Shown here piece after piece: positions 37,604 to 45,647 of a DNA stretch of 64,000 nt. The first letter of the stretch is position 1; the number at the start of each line of letters is the position of its first letter. The position numbers and the translations under genes are program-made. The DNA comes from Actibacterium pelagium (lineage in GTDB: Bacteria > Pseudomonadota > Alphaproteobacteria > Rhodobacterales > Rhodobacteraceae): assembly GCF_002285415.1 (NCBI RefSeq), contig NZ_NSBU01000007.1, positions 1,140,583 to 1,204,582 on the forward strand. Direction: 5' to 3'. Under the pieces are notes generated by a model that made no database searches, was not told the DNA's origin, and worked only from the letters and a program-made list of their open reading frames with translations.

Positions 37604-38677
37604 TCAGCCCTCGCGTTCACCCAGCCAAATCTCGGGGTTGTCGACGGCGATCTGGCGGAAGACCTCTTCGCCCAATGCATTGCGTAGACGAAAGCAAACG
37701 GCGCGCTCCGACAGCTTCTCTTGCCGGGTCATATAGAAGTCGGATCCGAACAATACCCGGGATCGCAGGCGTTCCCCCTCTTCATCGTCACTAAGCAGGA
37801 ACAGGCGCAGGAAGGGGATGTAATCGTCGAAGTGGAACAGGGTATAGGAAATGTCCGTCCACAGGTTCGGATGGTTGCCCGAACCGATCATCTTGCGGAT
37901 CTGGACCTGCCAGTTGTCTTTGCCCGCAGGTGCCTTTCCATCGGCATAGGCTTTCCAGTCACCCTGCCCGCCGAAATGCGCCAAGCAAATCCGCAGATCT
38001 GGAAACTTGCGCATCACGGGGACATAGGCGCGCGGTTCGGTATAGCGGTTGGCAGAATGGTCAGAGACCCATTTGCCCTGCACCCCGCCGCGCGAGCAAT
38101 GGGTCATCACGGGGCGGTTTAGCTTTTCGACGACCGGGTAGACTTTATTCATCAGCACATGGTGGTCCGGCGCAAAGCCCATGCGGGGATAGATCTTCAA
38201 TCCGCGGAAATGCAGGTCTTCCAGTGCGCGCACCCCTTCTTCGGCGCTACCGGGGGCCATTGGGTTGACCGTTGCAAAGGGGATCACCGTGCCAAGGTGG
38301 TCGGGGTGCATCGCCAGCCTGTTCAATTCGTCATGCTGTTCGCGCTGGCTGACCGGGACCGGCCCATAGTCGATGTTGCGCATATCCATCGGCAACACCA
38401 CGAACCGCGTGTTCGAGGGATAGTGCTTTTTCACCTGCTCAAGCACGGCTTGCTGCGAGGTTCGCGCGGCCTCTTTCTGGAACTGGTAAAGCCGGTCGAC
38501 CTTATCCGCGATCGGGTGCTGACCCAGCAACCGCGCTAGCCCGGCTAACCCTTTGATCAGGAACGGGGCACGTTTGAACAACCGCAGGAAAACATACGGG
38601 TAATCCCGCGGGACATGCTCGCTGGTGAAGGTATGGATGTGGCAGTTGGTAATGCGAATTTCTGGCAATCTGGACAT
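37604..38677 (-). CDS. Amidohydrolase family protein (amidohydrolase 2 / ACMSD-like)
   Basis: The 357-residue protein has the metal-dependent TIM-barrel signs of the amidohydrolase 2 group: NCHIHTF near residue 11 (H-x-H), VMTHCSRGG, ICLAHFGGQG and a late LFGSDFYMTR with the metal Asp. Members decarboxylate or hydrolyse aromatic and cyclic acids (for example ACMSD, OMPDC). An insert around residues 20-90 is helical and rich in basic residues. The substrate is unknown. It is transcribed with or near trmB, 57 bases downstream of that gene's end, and lies just upstream of aroA. Confidence 0.88.
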   Translation of the reverse strand: MSRLPEIRITNCHIHTFTSEHVPRDYPYVFLRLFKRAPFLIKGLAGLARLLGQHPIADKVDRLYQFQKEAARTSQQAVLEQVKKHYPSNTRFVVLPMDMRNIDYGPVPVSQREQHDELNRLAMHPDHLGTVIPFATVNPMAPGSAEEGVRALEDLHFRGLKIYPRMGFAPDHHVLMNKVYPVVEKLNRPVMTHCSRGGVQGKWVSDHSANRYTEPRAYVPVMRKFPDLRICLAHFGGQGDWKAYADGKAPAGKDNWQVQIRKMIGSGNHPNLWTDISYTLFHFDDYIPFLRLFLLSDDEEGERLRSRVLFGSDFYMTRQEKLSERAVCFRLRNALGEEVFRQIAVDNPEIWLGEREG

Positions 38678-38734
38678 GAAATACTCCGTCGGAAATCACC
38701 AACAGAGTACACGTTCAGCGCGAGTCGCGCATCC

Positions 38735-39451
38735 CTACTTGCGCCGGAATGTCAGATAATGCGGGGTCCGGCCTTCGCGCAGGGCTTTCTGCTCGTAACG
38801 CGTGGAAATCCAATCATCCCAAGGGTTTCGCCAATCCTCTGGGCCTTCTGCCAGCCATTCGAACCCGTGGCGCGGCACCTGTTCTAGTGTCTGGCGGACA
38901 TAGTCGGGAATGTCAGTCGCCACGCGAAAGATCGAGCCGGGCTTCAGCACGCGCGCCAGCGGTTCCAGATGTTCGGGCGTCACAAAACGGCGACGGTGGT
39001 GGCGCTTTTTCGGCCACGGGTCGGGATACAGCAGGAACGCCTTCGAGATCGAGGCATCGGGAAGCACGTCGAACATGTCGCGGACGTCGCCGGGGTGGAT
39101 GGCGACGTTTTCGACATTCGCTTCGCGCAGTTTGCCCAGCAACATGGCGACACCGTTAATGAAAGGCTCGCACCCGATGATGCCCACATCGGGGTTCTGC
39201 ACGGCTTGATGAACCATATGCTCACCACCGCCAAAACCGGTTTCCAGCCAGATCTCGCGGTCGCCAAAAAGCGCCTTCAGGTCCAATGGCTTACGGTCCG
39301 GGTTTTCCTCCCAGGTGACGCCTTCGGGCGTGTACTCTTTCAGGTCGGTTTCCAGATATTCCTTCTGGCTGTCGCGCAGGGTCTTACCCTTAAAACGGCC
39401 ATAGAAGTTGCGCCACGGGGCGCCCGAGGGGTGTTTATCATCAGCGGTCAT
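38735..39451 (-). CDS. trmB: tRNA (guanine-N7-)-methyltransferase
   Basis: TrmB makes m7G46 in tRNA. The 238-residue enzyme has the SAM-binding motif LETGFGGGEHMVHQA, GCEPFINGV, the family signature LYPDPWPKKRHHRRRFV and FRVATDIPDYV. Length is standard. It lies downstream of the metK region but with a small plus-strand gene between, and upstream of the amidohydrolase gene. Confidence 0.96.
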   Translation of the reverse strand: MTADDKHPSGAPWRNFYGRFKGKTLRDSQKEYLETDLKEYTPEGVTWEENPDRKPLDLKALFGDREIWLETGFGGGEHMVHQAVQNPDVGIIGCEPFINGVAMLLGKLREANVENVAIHPGDVRDMFDVLPDASISKAFLLYPDPWPKKRHHRRRFVTPEHLEPLARVLKPGSIFRVATDIPDYVRQTLEQVPRHGFEWLAEGPEDWRNPWDDWISTRYEQKALREGRTPHYLTFRRK

Positions 39452-39669
39452 GGGCGCGATTTAGCCGGGAATTAGCCGATACACAATCCGTACAGACCGC
39501 GTACAGAACCTGTACATACGCTTGTACGGCCCGCAAACCCCGGCCCAAAGCCGGTGATTTTCGATTTTTTGCGCGGATTTGGCGTTCAATTGCGTTAACC
39601 TGAGCATCGGCAATGACGAGCCACCCGCCAGCCCGATGGGCAGGTCAGAACTCTGCGAAGGAAGACAAG

Positions 39670-39837
39670 ATGGGAGAGATCGTTGGAATTGTCGCAGGCC
39701 AAAGCGGCGGTGGCGGAGGTGGCAGCAGCGCGCCCCCGCCTGCGGACTGGGGCGGGTTTGGCGCCTCGGACCCGATGAGCCTGCTGATGGTTGGGGCCGT
39801 GGCGGCGGTTGGGATTTATATTTTCTTCCTACGCTAA
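39670..39837 (+). CDS. Glycine-rich single-helix small membrane protein
   Basis: The 55-residue product has a Gly/Ser/Pro-rich N-terminal half (GQSGGGGGGSSAPPPADWGG) and one C-terminal membrane helix (MSLLMVGAVAAVGIYIFF) ending LR. ATG at 39670 has GGAAG about seven bases upstream, better than the ATG at 39613. No family was recognised. It is the only plus-strand gene between trmB and metK and is followed by a large inverted repeat. Low information content means it could be a chance frame, but the ribosome site and helix argue for a real gene. Confidence 0.6.
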   Translation: MGEIVGIVAGQSGGGGGGSSAPPPADWGGFGASDPMSLLMVGAVAAVGIYIFFLR

Positions 39838-39845
39838 GCGCGGAC

Positions 39846-39922
39846 CCGTAGGATGGGTGCTCTGCACCCATCGTCCCCCAATTGCACCGGCAGATGATGG
39901 GTGCAGAGCACCCACCCTACGG
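39846..39922. repeat. 77-bp inverted repeat with nested palindromes
   Basis: Two 27-base arms (39846-39872 and 39896-39922) match at 26 of 27 positions as reverse complements, with a 23-base spacer. Each arm also contains its own palindrome, GGGTGC TCT GCACCC. The structure could form a cruciform or a strong RNA hairpin. A degenerate relative lies at 45428-45494. Confidence 0.9.
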
Positions 39923-39941
39923 ATCAGGCACCCCAAAACGA

Positions 39942-39968
39942 AAACGCCCGGCGCTTGGCCGGGCGTTT
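39942..39968 (-). terminator. Rho-independent terminator of metK
   Basis: AAACGCCCGGC and GCCGGGCGTTT form a perfect 11-bp stem with a five-base loop, followed on the minus strand by TTCGTTTTGGGG. It lies just past the metK stop. Confidence 0.92.
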
Positions 39969-39974
39969 CTTTTA

Positions 39975-41141
39975 TCAGATGGCTTTCTTCAGCGTGTCGA
40001 CCAGATCTGTCGCTTCCCAGCTAAAGCCACCGTCCGCGTCGGGTGCGCGGCCGAAGTGGCCGTAGGCGGCGGTGCGTTCAAAGATGGGTTTGTTCAGTTG
40101 CAGATGCTCGCGGATGCCGCGCGGTGTCAGGTCCATGACCTGTGCGACGGCTTTCTCAATTTCAGCTTCAGGCACTTTGCCGGTGCCATAGGTGTCGACA
40201 TAGATCGACAGCGGCTTGGCCACGCCGATGGCGTAGGACAGCTGCAGGCAGCAGCGGTCGGCCAGACCGGCCGCCACGATGTTCTTCGCCAGATAGCGCG
40301 AGGCATAGGCCGCCGAACGGTCAACCTTGGTCGGGTCTTTGCCCGAGAAGGCACCGCCACCGTGGGGCGCGGCCCCACCATAGGTATCGACGATGATCTT
40401 GCGACCGGTCAGGCCTGCGTCACCATCAGGGCCGCCAATGACGAACTTGCCGGTGGGGTTCACGTGCCAAACGGTGTTGCCGGTGATCCAGCCCTCTGGC
40501 AGTTCTTCGCGGATATAGGGTTCGACGATCTCACGCACGTCACCCGAGGACAGCTCTGGGTCCAGATGCTGGGTCGACAAAACGATCGAGGTCACCTCGA
40601 CCGGTTTGCCATTTTCATAGCGGACCGACAGCTGCGATTTGGCGTCCGGGCCCAGCTTGGGCTCGACGCCCGATTTACGGACCTCGGCCAGACGGCGCAG
40701 GATCGCGTGGGAATAAAGGATCGGGGCGGGCATCAACGCGTCGGTTTCATTCACCGCATAGCCAAACATGATACCCTGGTCACCGGCGCCTTCATCTTTG
40801 TTGGCAGCCGCATCAACGCCCTGCGCGATGTCGGCGGATTGGGCGTGCAGGTAGTTATCTACATTCATGTTGGCCCAGTGAAAGCCTTTTTGCTCGTACC
40901 CAATGTCCTTCACGCATGCGCGCGCGATATCCTCGACGCGCTCGATGACAGAACCGGGGCCGCGGACTTCGCCGCCGATAACAACACGGTCGGTGGTGGC
41001 AAAGGTCTCACACGCGACGCGGGCATAGGGGTCTTCGGACAGGAAAGCGTCCAGAACGGCGTCGGAAATGCGGTCGCAGACCTTATCCGGGTGGCCCTCT
41101 GACACGGATTCAGAGGTAAAAATATAGTTCTGACGGGACAT
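39975..41141 (-). CDS. metK: S-adenosylmethionine synthetase
   Basis: MetK makes SAM from methionine and ATP. The 388-residue enzyme has [21 protein letters not shown] at the start (trimmed here: [12 protein letters not shown]), [28 protein letters not shown] and [11 protein letters not shown]. The start ATG directly follows a SAM/SAH riboswitch whose 3' part includes the ribosome site, so translation is probably shut down when SAM or SAH is abundant. A strong terminator follows. Gene order lnt - metK - trmB is common in Rhodobacterales. Confidence 0.98.
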   Translation of the reverse strand: MSRQNYIFTSESVSEGHPDKVCDRISDAVLDAFLSEDPYARVACETFATTDRVVIGGEVRGPGSVIERVEDIARACVKDIGYEQKGFHWANMNVDNYLHAQSADIAQGVDAAANKDEGAGDQGIMFGYAVNETDALMPAPILYSHAILRRLAEVRKSGVEPKLGPDAKSQLSVRYENGKPVEVTSIVLSTQHLDPELSSGDVREIVEPYIREELPEGWITGNTVWHVNPTGKFVIGGPDGDAGLTGRKIIVDTYGGAAPHGGGAFSGKDPTKVDRSAAYASRYLAKNIVAAGLADRCCLQLSYAIGVAKPLSIYVDTYGTGKVPEAEIEKAVAQVMDLTPRGIREHLQLNKPIFERTAAYGHFGRAPDADGGFSWEATDLVDTLKKAI

Positions 41142-41147
41142 GAAAAG

Positions 41148-41194
41148 TGCTCCATTAGGGTTATCCCCGCCACGTCAGGAAGCCGTTGTGGCGG
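41148..41194 (-). promoter_or_regulatory. SAM/SAH riboswitch upstream of metK
   Basis: Read on the minus strand, the segment is CCGCC followed by ACAACGGCTTCCTGACGT and GGCGG, then a short linker and TGGAGCA six bases before the metK ATG. The core ACAACGGCUUCCUGRCGU with flanking complementary arms and the trailing UGGAGCA matches the published SAM/SAH riboswitch consensus, which folds as a pseudoknot using the ribosome site. The class is known mainly upstream of metK in Rhodobacterales. Match was made by eye, not by covariance model. Confidence 0.92.
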
Positions 41195-41231
41195 TTTGTT
41201 CAAGCGGGCTTACGCGCGTGTTAGCACGCGG

Positions 41232-42749
41232 TCAATGGGGATATAGGCGCGCACGGTAAAGAAGCACGCCATAAAGGGCAAAAAGCAGCAAAATACCGGG
41301 TAAATTGCCGGTTTTCGCATAGATCGTTTCCGGAAGCGCCCCCGGCAACGTGGCGTCAAAGTATCCGCGGGTCTTCAGATCAAGCCGTTCACGAACATTG
41401 CCATGCGCATCAATCATGGCCGAGATACCCGTGTTGGCGGCGCGAACGGCGGGCAGGCCTTGCTCGATTGCGCGCAGGCGGGTCTGTGCCAGATGCTGGC
41501 GCGGCATGACGCTGTCCCCGAACCACGCGTCATTGGTCAGGTTGGCGATCCATGAGGGACGCCCGTTGTTGGAGCCTGCGTCCTGCGGGAAGATCGCCTC
41601 GTAGCAGATCAGGGGACGGGCGACGCCAAGGGGACCAAGGTCAAGCACCTGTCCGCGCGGACCGTGGCTGTAGCCGTTGCCGGCCTCGGCGGCGAAATTG
41701 CCGATGCCAAGAAGGTCATCCAGAACTGCGCCATAGGGGGTGTATTCGCCAAAGGGCACAAGGCGGGCCTTGTCGTAGGTGGCGGTGACCTGCCCCCCTG
41801 CCCCGATCACGGCAAGGCTGTTGTAAAGGCGCTCTCCCTTGCGGCGCTGCACGCCGAACATCACGGGGGTATCGTTGGACGCCGCCGCCATCATCTTCAT
41901 CGCCGGGGCCTTGTCGCCAAGACCATAGGCGACGGCGGTTTCCGGCCAGATGATAAGGTCTGGACTGGGGCCCTCGACGGGTGCCTCGGTCAGGGTTAGT
42001 TGGAGGTCAAAGAAATCACGGACATAGTCCGGGTCCCATTTGAGGTGCTGCGCGGCGTTTGGTTGGACGACGCGGAAGGTCAGGTCAGTGTCAGGTGCCG
42101 GTTGGGTTTCACGCAACAGGCCGAACCCCGCCAAGGCAAGTGCTGGTACCAGAGCCAGCCCCGACACGACAAGGTGGCGGTGCAGCGTCAGAAGCGCGGC
42201 AGGGATCAGACAGGTGACAAGGGCAAGCCCATAGGGCCCAACCAGCGCCGCCCCCTGCGCCACCGGCGTATCCAGCCAAATCGCGCCAAGCGGTGCCCAC
42301 GGAAAACCCGTAAACACATAGGCGCGACCAAGGTCCGTCAGGGGCAGCGCAATCGCCAGCGCCCACAGGCGCGCAGTGCGGTCTTGGCCTGCAACAAAGC
42401 CCAAGGCCGCAGCGGCGGCCCAGAACAGCGCGATCCCTGCGGACATGGCGAATAGCGCGAATGGCGCCATCCAGCCATGCCGGGCGGCATCGACGAAGAA
42501 GGGCATGACGATCCAGTGGTGCGTCGCCGCGATATAGCCAAGCCCAGCCCACCAGCCCAAGCCTATGGCCCGGCGCAGGTTCGGGGCCGAGGCGATAAGG
42601 TGAAACATCCCCGCCAGCGCCAGCACCGTTACCGGCCACAGGCCAAACGGTGCCTGACCGAAAGAGACCAAGGCCCCACAGACCAATGCCAGCGCCGGAG
42701 CGCTAGTCAGGGTCCGCCTAAGGCGCGATGCTTCAGCTGTCTGCGGCAC
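41232..42749 (-). CDS. lnt: Apolipoprotein N-acyltransferase
   Basis: Lnt adds the third acyl chain to lipoproteins in the inner membrane. The product has about six N-terminal helices and a C-terminal nitrilase domain with the catalytic triad Glu in IIWPETAVAYG, Lys in TYDKARLVPFGEY and Cys in LICYEAIFPQ. The frame opens at a GTG at 42836, deep inside corC; GTG at 42749 (VPQTAEASRLRRTL, 505 residues) overlaps corC by only 17 bases and fits the family N-terminus better. No strong ribosome site was seen for either. It supplies mature lipoproteins such as BamB. Confidence 0.94.
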   Translation of the reverse strand: MPQTAEASRLRRTLTSAPALALVCGALVSFGQAPFGLWPVTVLALAGMFHLIASAPNLRRAIGLGWWAGLGYIAATHHWIVMPFFVDAARHGWMAPFALFAMSAGIALFWAAAAALGFVAGQDRTARLWALAIALPLTDLGRAYVFTGFPWAPLGAIWLDTPVAQGAALVGPYGLALVTCLIPAALLTLHRHLVVSGLALVPALALAGFGLLRETQPAPDTDLTFRVVQPNAAQHLKWDPDYVRDFFDLQLTLTEAPVEGPSPDLIIWPETAVAYGLGDKAPAMKMMAAASNDTPVMFGVQRRKGERLYNSLAVIGAGGQVTATYDKARLVPFGEYTPYGAVLDDLLGIGNFAAEAGNGYSHGPRGQVLDLGPLGVARPLICYEAIFPQDAGSNNGRPSWIANLTNDAWFGDSVMPRQHLAQTRLRAIEQGLPAVRAANTGISAMIDAHGNVRERLDLKTRGYFDATLPGALPETIYAKTGNLPGILLLFALYGVLLYRARLYPH

Positions 42750-43641
42750 CTGACTTTGGGTCCATCTCTTTGGGAAAGCGCACGCGCATCCGCTTGATCC
42801 GGCGCGGGTCGGCGTCGAGGATTTCGAATTGGGCACCTGCGGGGTGAGGAATGATCTCTCCGCGCACGGGGACGCGACCGACCATCACGAAAACCAGACC
42901 GCCAAGTGTGTCGATGTCTTCGTCTTCATCCTCGGCCAGTTTGATGCCGGTTTCGGCCTCGAACTCGTCCAGTGGGGTCTTGGCCTGCACAAGGTAGGAT
43001 CCCGATTTCTCACGGATCCACGTCAGGGCTTCGTCCACATCATGTTCGTCTTCGATCTCGCCGATGACCTGCTCGATCAGGTCCTCGATTGTCACCAGAC
43101 CATCAACCCCACCGTATTCGTCGATCACCAGCGCCATGTGCATCCGCTCTTTCTGCATCTTCTGCAGAAGGACACCAATCGGCATCGACGGCGGCACATA
43201 AAGCAACGGACGCAACATGACGGTCACGTCGAACTTAGAGCCCTTGCCATTGAAGCCGTGCTTCAGCGCAAAGTCTTTCAGGTGGATCATGCCAAGCGGC
43301 GTATCCAGTGTTCCGTCGAAGACGGGCAAACGGCTCATCCCGCTTTCACGGAATACATTGACCAGCTCTTCCTTGCCGATCTCGCCGGGGACCGAGACGA
43401 TCTCGACCTTTGGAATGGCGACATCTTCGACCCGCATGCGGTGCAGGTTGCCCATGCCCAAGGGCTGCGGCTGGCCGGCCACCGGTTCGGGTGCCGCCTC
43501 TTCAGGATCGGTTTGGGGGGTGCCTGAAAACTTGTGACGCAGGCGTTTTAACAACCCGGTTGCGTTCTGCTCAGATTCTGACTGCGCGCTTTGCGCCGCG
43601 ATAGAAGACCCGTCGGCCTCGGAATTCATCTCTTTCACCAT
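42733..43641 (-). CDS. corC: CorC/HlyC-type CBS domain protein
   Basis: The 302-residue cytoplasmic protein has two CBS domains (MRVEDVAIPKVEIVSVPGE and LLYVPPSMPIGVLLQKMQKERMH with DEYGGVDGLVTIEDL) and a C-terminal CorC_HlyC transporter-associated domain (GRVPVRGEIIPHP). Proteins of this type are linked to magnesium and cobalt efflux; CBS domains bind adenine nucleotides. The N-terminal 60 residues are polar and variable. It sits between ybeY and lnt, the conserved order in proteobacteria. A second ATG at 43626 is possible. Confidence 0.94.
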   Translation of the reverse strand: MVKEMNSEADGSSIAAQSAQSESEQNATGLLKRLRHKFSGTPQTDPEEAAPEPVAGQPQPLGMGNLHRMRVEDVAIPKVEIVSVPGEIGKEELVNVFRESGMSRLPVFDGTLDTPLGMIHLKDFALKHGFNGKGSKFDVTVMLRPLLYVPPSMPIGVLLQKMQKERMHMALVIDEYGGVDGLVTIEDLIEQVIGEIEDEHDVDEALTWIREKSGSYLVQAKTPLDEFEAETGIKLAEDEDEDIDTLGGLVFVMVGRVPVRGEIIPHPAGAQFEILDADPRRIKRMRVRFPKEMDPKSGAADS

Positions 43642-43667
43642 GTTGCGGGGATCAAACTGTCCCCAGA

Positions 43668-44177
43668 CTATTCATATGGGTTGCCAATCCCCAAGGATGC
43701 AAGGATTTCAACCTCTAAACCTTCCATTAGTGATGCATCTTTTGGTCGAATGTGGTCGAAACCCAACAAATGGAGGGTTCCATGGACCAAAAGATGGGTC
43801 ACATGCTCTTCCATCGGCTTGCCCTGCTCTGCTGCTTCGCGCGCGCAGGTCTCATAGGCGATCGCGATATCGCCCAACTCTGCATCCATCGGATTGTCGG
43901 CGCTTGGCAGCTCTGGCATCGCGCCGTCCTCTTCCGCTGCGCGTTCGTCCGAGGGCCAGCTAAGGACGTTGGTCGGCTGTGGCTTACCCCGGAAATCGGC
44001 GTTCAGCTCAGCGATGCGCGCGTCATCACAGCCCAGCAGACTGATCTCGAAATCATCCGCGGGCAGGTTCAGATGGGTCAGCGTAGCCGCGCACGCAGTA
44101 TCGGCCCGCGCTTGCAGGTCAGCCCAACGGTCGTCTTCAAGGACGCAATCAACCAGGTTGTTCATCGGCCTTGTCAT
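43668..44177 (-). CDS. ybeY: Endoribonuclease YbeY (rRNA maturation)
   Basis: YbeY is a zinc endoribonuclease needed for 16S rRNA 3' processing and 70S quality control. The 169-residue protein has the zinc motif HGTLHLLGFDH (H-x3-H-x5-H) near residues 131-141 and the upstream NADFRGKPQPTNVLSWP. It overlaps the end of phoH by 29 bases, unless the second ATG at 44165 is used, in which case by 17. Neighbours phoH and corC match the usual order. Confidence 0.96.
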   Translation of the reverse strand: MTRPMNNLVDCVLEDDRWADLQARADTACAATLTHLNLPADDFEISLLGCDDARIAELNADFRGKPQPTNVLSWPSDERAAEEDGAMPELPSADNPMDAELGDIAIAYETCAREAAEQGKPMEEHVTHLLVHGTLHLLGFDHIRPKDASLMEGLEVEILASLGIGNPYE

Positions 44178-45168
44178 ACGCGTGAATGATCTTGGCTACC
44201 AGATGGTGCCGCACGACATCTTTGGCTGTGAAATAGTTGAACGAGATATCGGGGATGCCCGCCAAAATGCGTTCAGCATCCCGCAGGCCCGATTGCACGC
44301 CGCGCGGAAGGTCGACCTGCGACCTGTCACCGGTGATCACCATACGAGAGCCCTCGCCCAGACGGGTCAGGAACATCTTCATCTGCATGGTCGTGGCATT
44401 CTGGGCCTCATCCAGCACGACAAATGCGTTGGACAGAGTGCGTCCCCGCATAAAGGCCAGCGGCGCAATTTCGATCTTCTTTTCTTCGATCAGTTTGGTC
44501 ACCTGCTTGCCGGGCAGGAAATCCCCCAGCGCGTCGTAAAGCGGCTGCATGTAGGGGTCGACCTTGTCTTTCATGTCACCCGGCAGAAAACCCAGACGCT
44601 CGCCCGCCTCGACCGCGGGACGAGACAACAGGATCTTATCGACCTTGCCCTCAATGAACATGTTCACGGCCACGGCGACGGCCAAGTAGGTCTTGCCAGT
44701 GCCCGCCGGACCAATGCCAAAGCCCATCTCATGCTCGAATAGGGACTTCACATAGGCCTGCTGCGCCTCTGTCCGGGGTTCGATCAGTTTCTTGCGGGTC
44801 TTGATCTCGATCTTGCCGCCTTTGAACAGCTCCATCTGATCGCCGTCACGGACACCAGTGTCTTCACCGGAATCGCCCATGCGGATCTCGCCATTGATGG
44901 CGCCCGCGTCGATGGATCGACCCGCTTCCAGCTTTTCGTAAAGGTTCTGAAGTACTCTTACCGCCTGATCCCGCGCGTCCGTTTCGCCGACGATCGCCAG
45001 CTGATTTCCACGGCGCAGGATGTTTACCCCTAGTTTTTGCTCGATCTGGGCGAGGTTGCGATCGAACTCGCCACAAAGGTCGATCAGAAGACGATTGTCG
45101 GGGAACTCCAACAAGATTTCATGTGCGTCTTGCATGGTTGGCGGGGGTGTCAGTTCACTGAGGCCCAA
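44149..45168 (-). CDS. PhoH-like ATPase
   Basis: The product is a PhoH family protein with an N-terminal KH-like part (LLIDLCGEFDRNLAQIEQKLGV) and a P-loop ATPase: Walker A GPAGTGKTYLAVAVA, then VEAGERLGFLPGDMKDKV, and Walker B FVVLDEAQNAT. PhoH is thought to act with YbeY in RNA metabolism. A TTG at 45168 is chosen as start: GGAG lies five bases upstream and the product begins MGLSELTPPPTMQDAHE, 339 residues. The ATG at 45249 lacks a good site. The usual upstream neighbour, miaB, is 6 kb away here. Confidence 0.93.
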   Translation of the reverse strand: MGLSELTPPPTMQDAHEILLEFPDNRLLIDLCGEFDRNLAQIEQKLGVNILRRGNQLAIVGETDARDQAVRVLQNLYEKLEAGRSIDAGAINGEIRMGDSGEDTGVRDGDQMELFKGGKIEIKTRKKLIEPRTEAQQAYVKSLFEHEMGFGIGPAGTGKTYLAVAVAVNMFIEGKVDKILLSRPAVEAGERLGFLPGDMKDKVDPYMQPLYDALGDFLPGKQVTKLIEEKKIEIAPLAFMRGRTLSNAFVVLDEAQNATTMQMKMFLTRLGEGSRMVITGDRSQVDLPRGVQSGLRDAERILAGIPDISFNYFTAKDVVRHHLVAKIIHAYDKADEQPG

Positions 45169-45349
45169 AGCGACTCCATTTGCTCGTATCTGTACAGATA
45201 TGGTGGACCCCTTGAGAGATTCCCGCAAGGGATAGATGTGAGATTTCACGAAAGTGGTACAAAACCTGCCTAGCCCGTGGGCGGTTTTTGGTCGGGAGTG
45301 GTGGGTTTAGGGCCTCCCCAAGGACCCAAATGGCGGTCTAATTGAGATG

Positions 45350-45388
45350 TATGACTGGCATATGACCTGCATATGACTTGCATATGAG
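45350..45388. repeat. 11-bp tandem repeat with phased CATATG palindromes
   Basis: Three and a half copies of TATGACYKGCA stand head to tail (45350, 45361, 45372, and a partial at 45383), so CATATG recurs exactly every 11 bases, about one DNA turn. It lies about 180 bases upstream of the phoH start. Confidence 0.9.
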
Positions 45389-45427
45389 TAAAATCGCTTT
45401 TCGGAGCCGCCCCGCTTATCCTTCTAA

Positions 45428-45494
45428 GTGGGGTGGGTGTTCACCCCCATCTTGGTTTGGTCCAAGGTTTCGATGGGCGTCTCACCAACCCTAC
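45428..45494. repeat. Degenerate inverted repeat related to the 39846 element
   Basis: Arms near 45428-45451 and 45471-45494 (GGGTGGGTGTTCACCCCCATC and the imperfect complement GATGGGCGTCTCACCAACCCTAC) flank a spacer of about 20 bases. The layout and the GTRGGGTGGGTG...CCCATC wording resemble the cleaner element at 39846-39922, with several mismatches. Confidence 0.55.
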
Positions 45495-45647
45495 ATCTGC
45501 AAAAGGTAGACAACGTCATCGCTCTACACAGTTTCTAAACCGGACGCTTCTCAAAACTGTTCGAATAGGAACCATAAACGCGTCGGTACGATGTACGCAC
45601 ATCAATAAGTCGCGTGTATCTTCGCTTTCAAAGCTTGAAAATTCATG

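Larger units (their letters stand above)
45169..45647. other. Gene-free region upstream of phoH
   Basis: These 479 bases have no convincing gene. They hold the phoH promoter region, a 3.5-copy 11-bp tandem repeat (45350-45388) and a degenerate inverted repeat (45428-45494). Base composition drops to near 50% GC toward the right, unlike the flanking core genes. Confidence 0.6.

Noticed and set aside
39882-41102. Open frame on the plus strand opposite metK
   Set aside because: It begins inside the large inverted repeat and is antisense to a fully conserved gene with riboswitch and terminator.
45350-45388. Short CRISPR-like array
   Set aside because: Units are 11 bp and contiguous with no spacers, and no cas gene is present.
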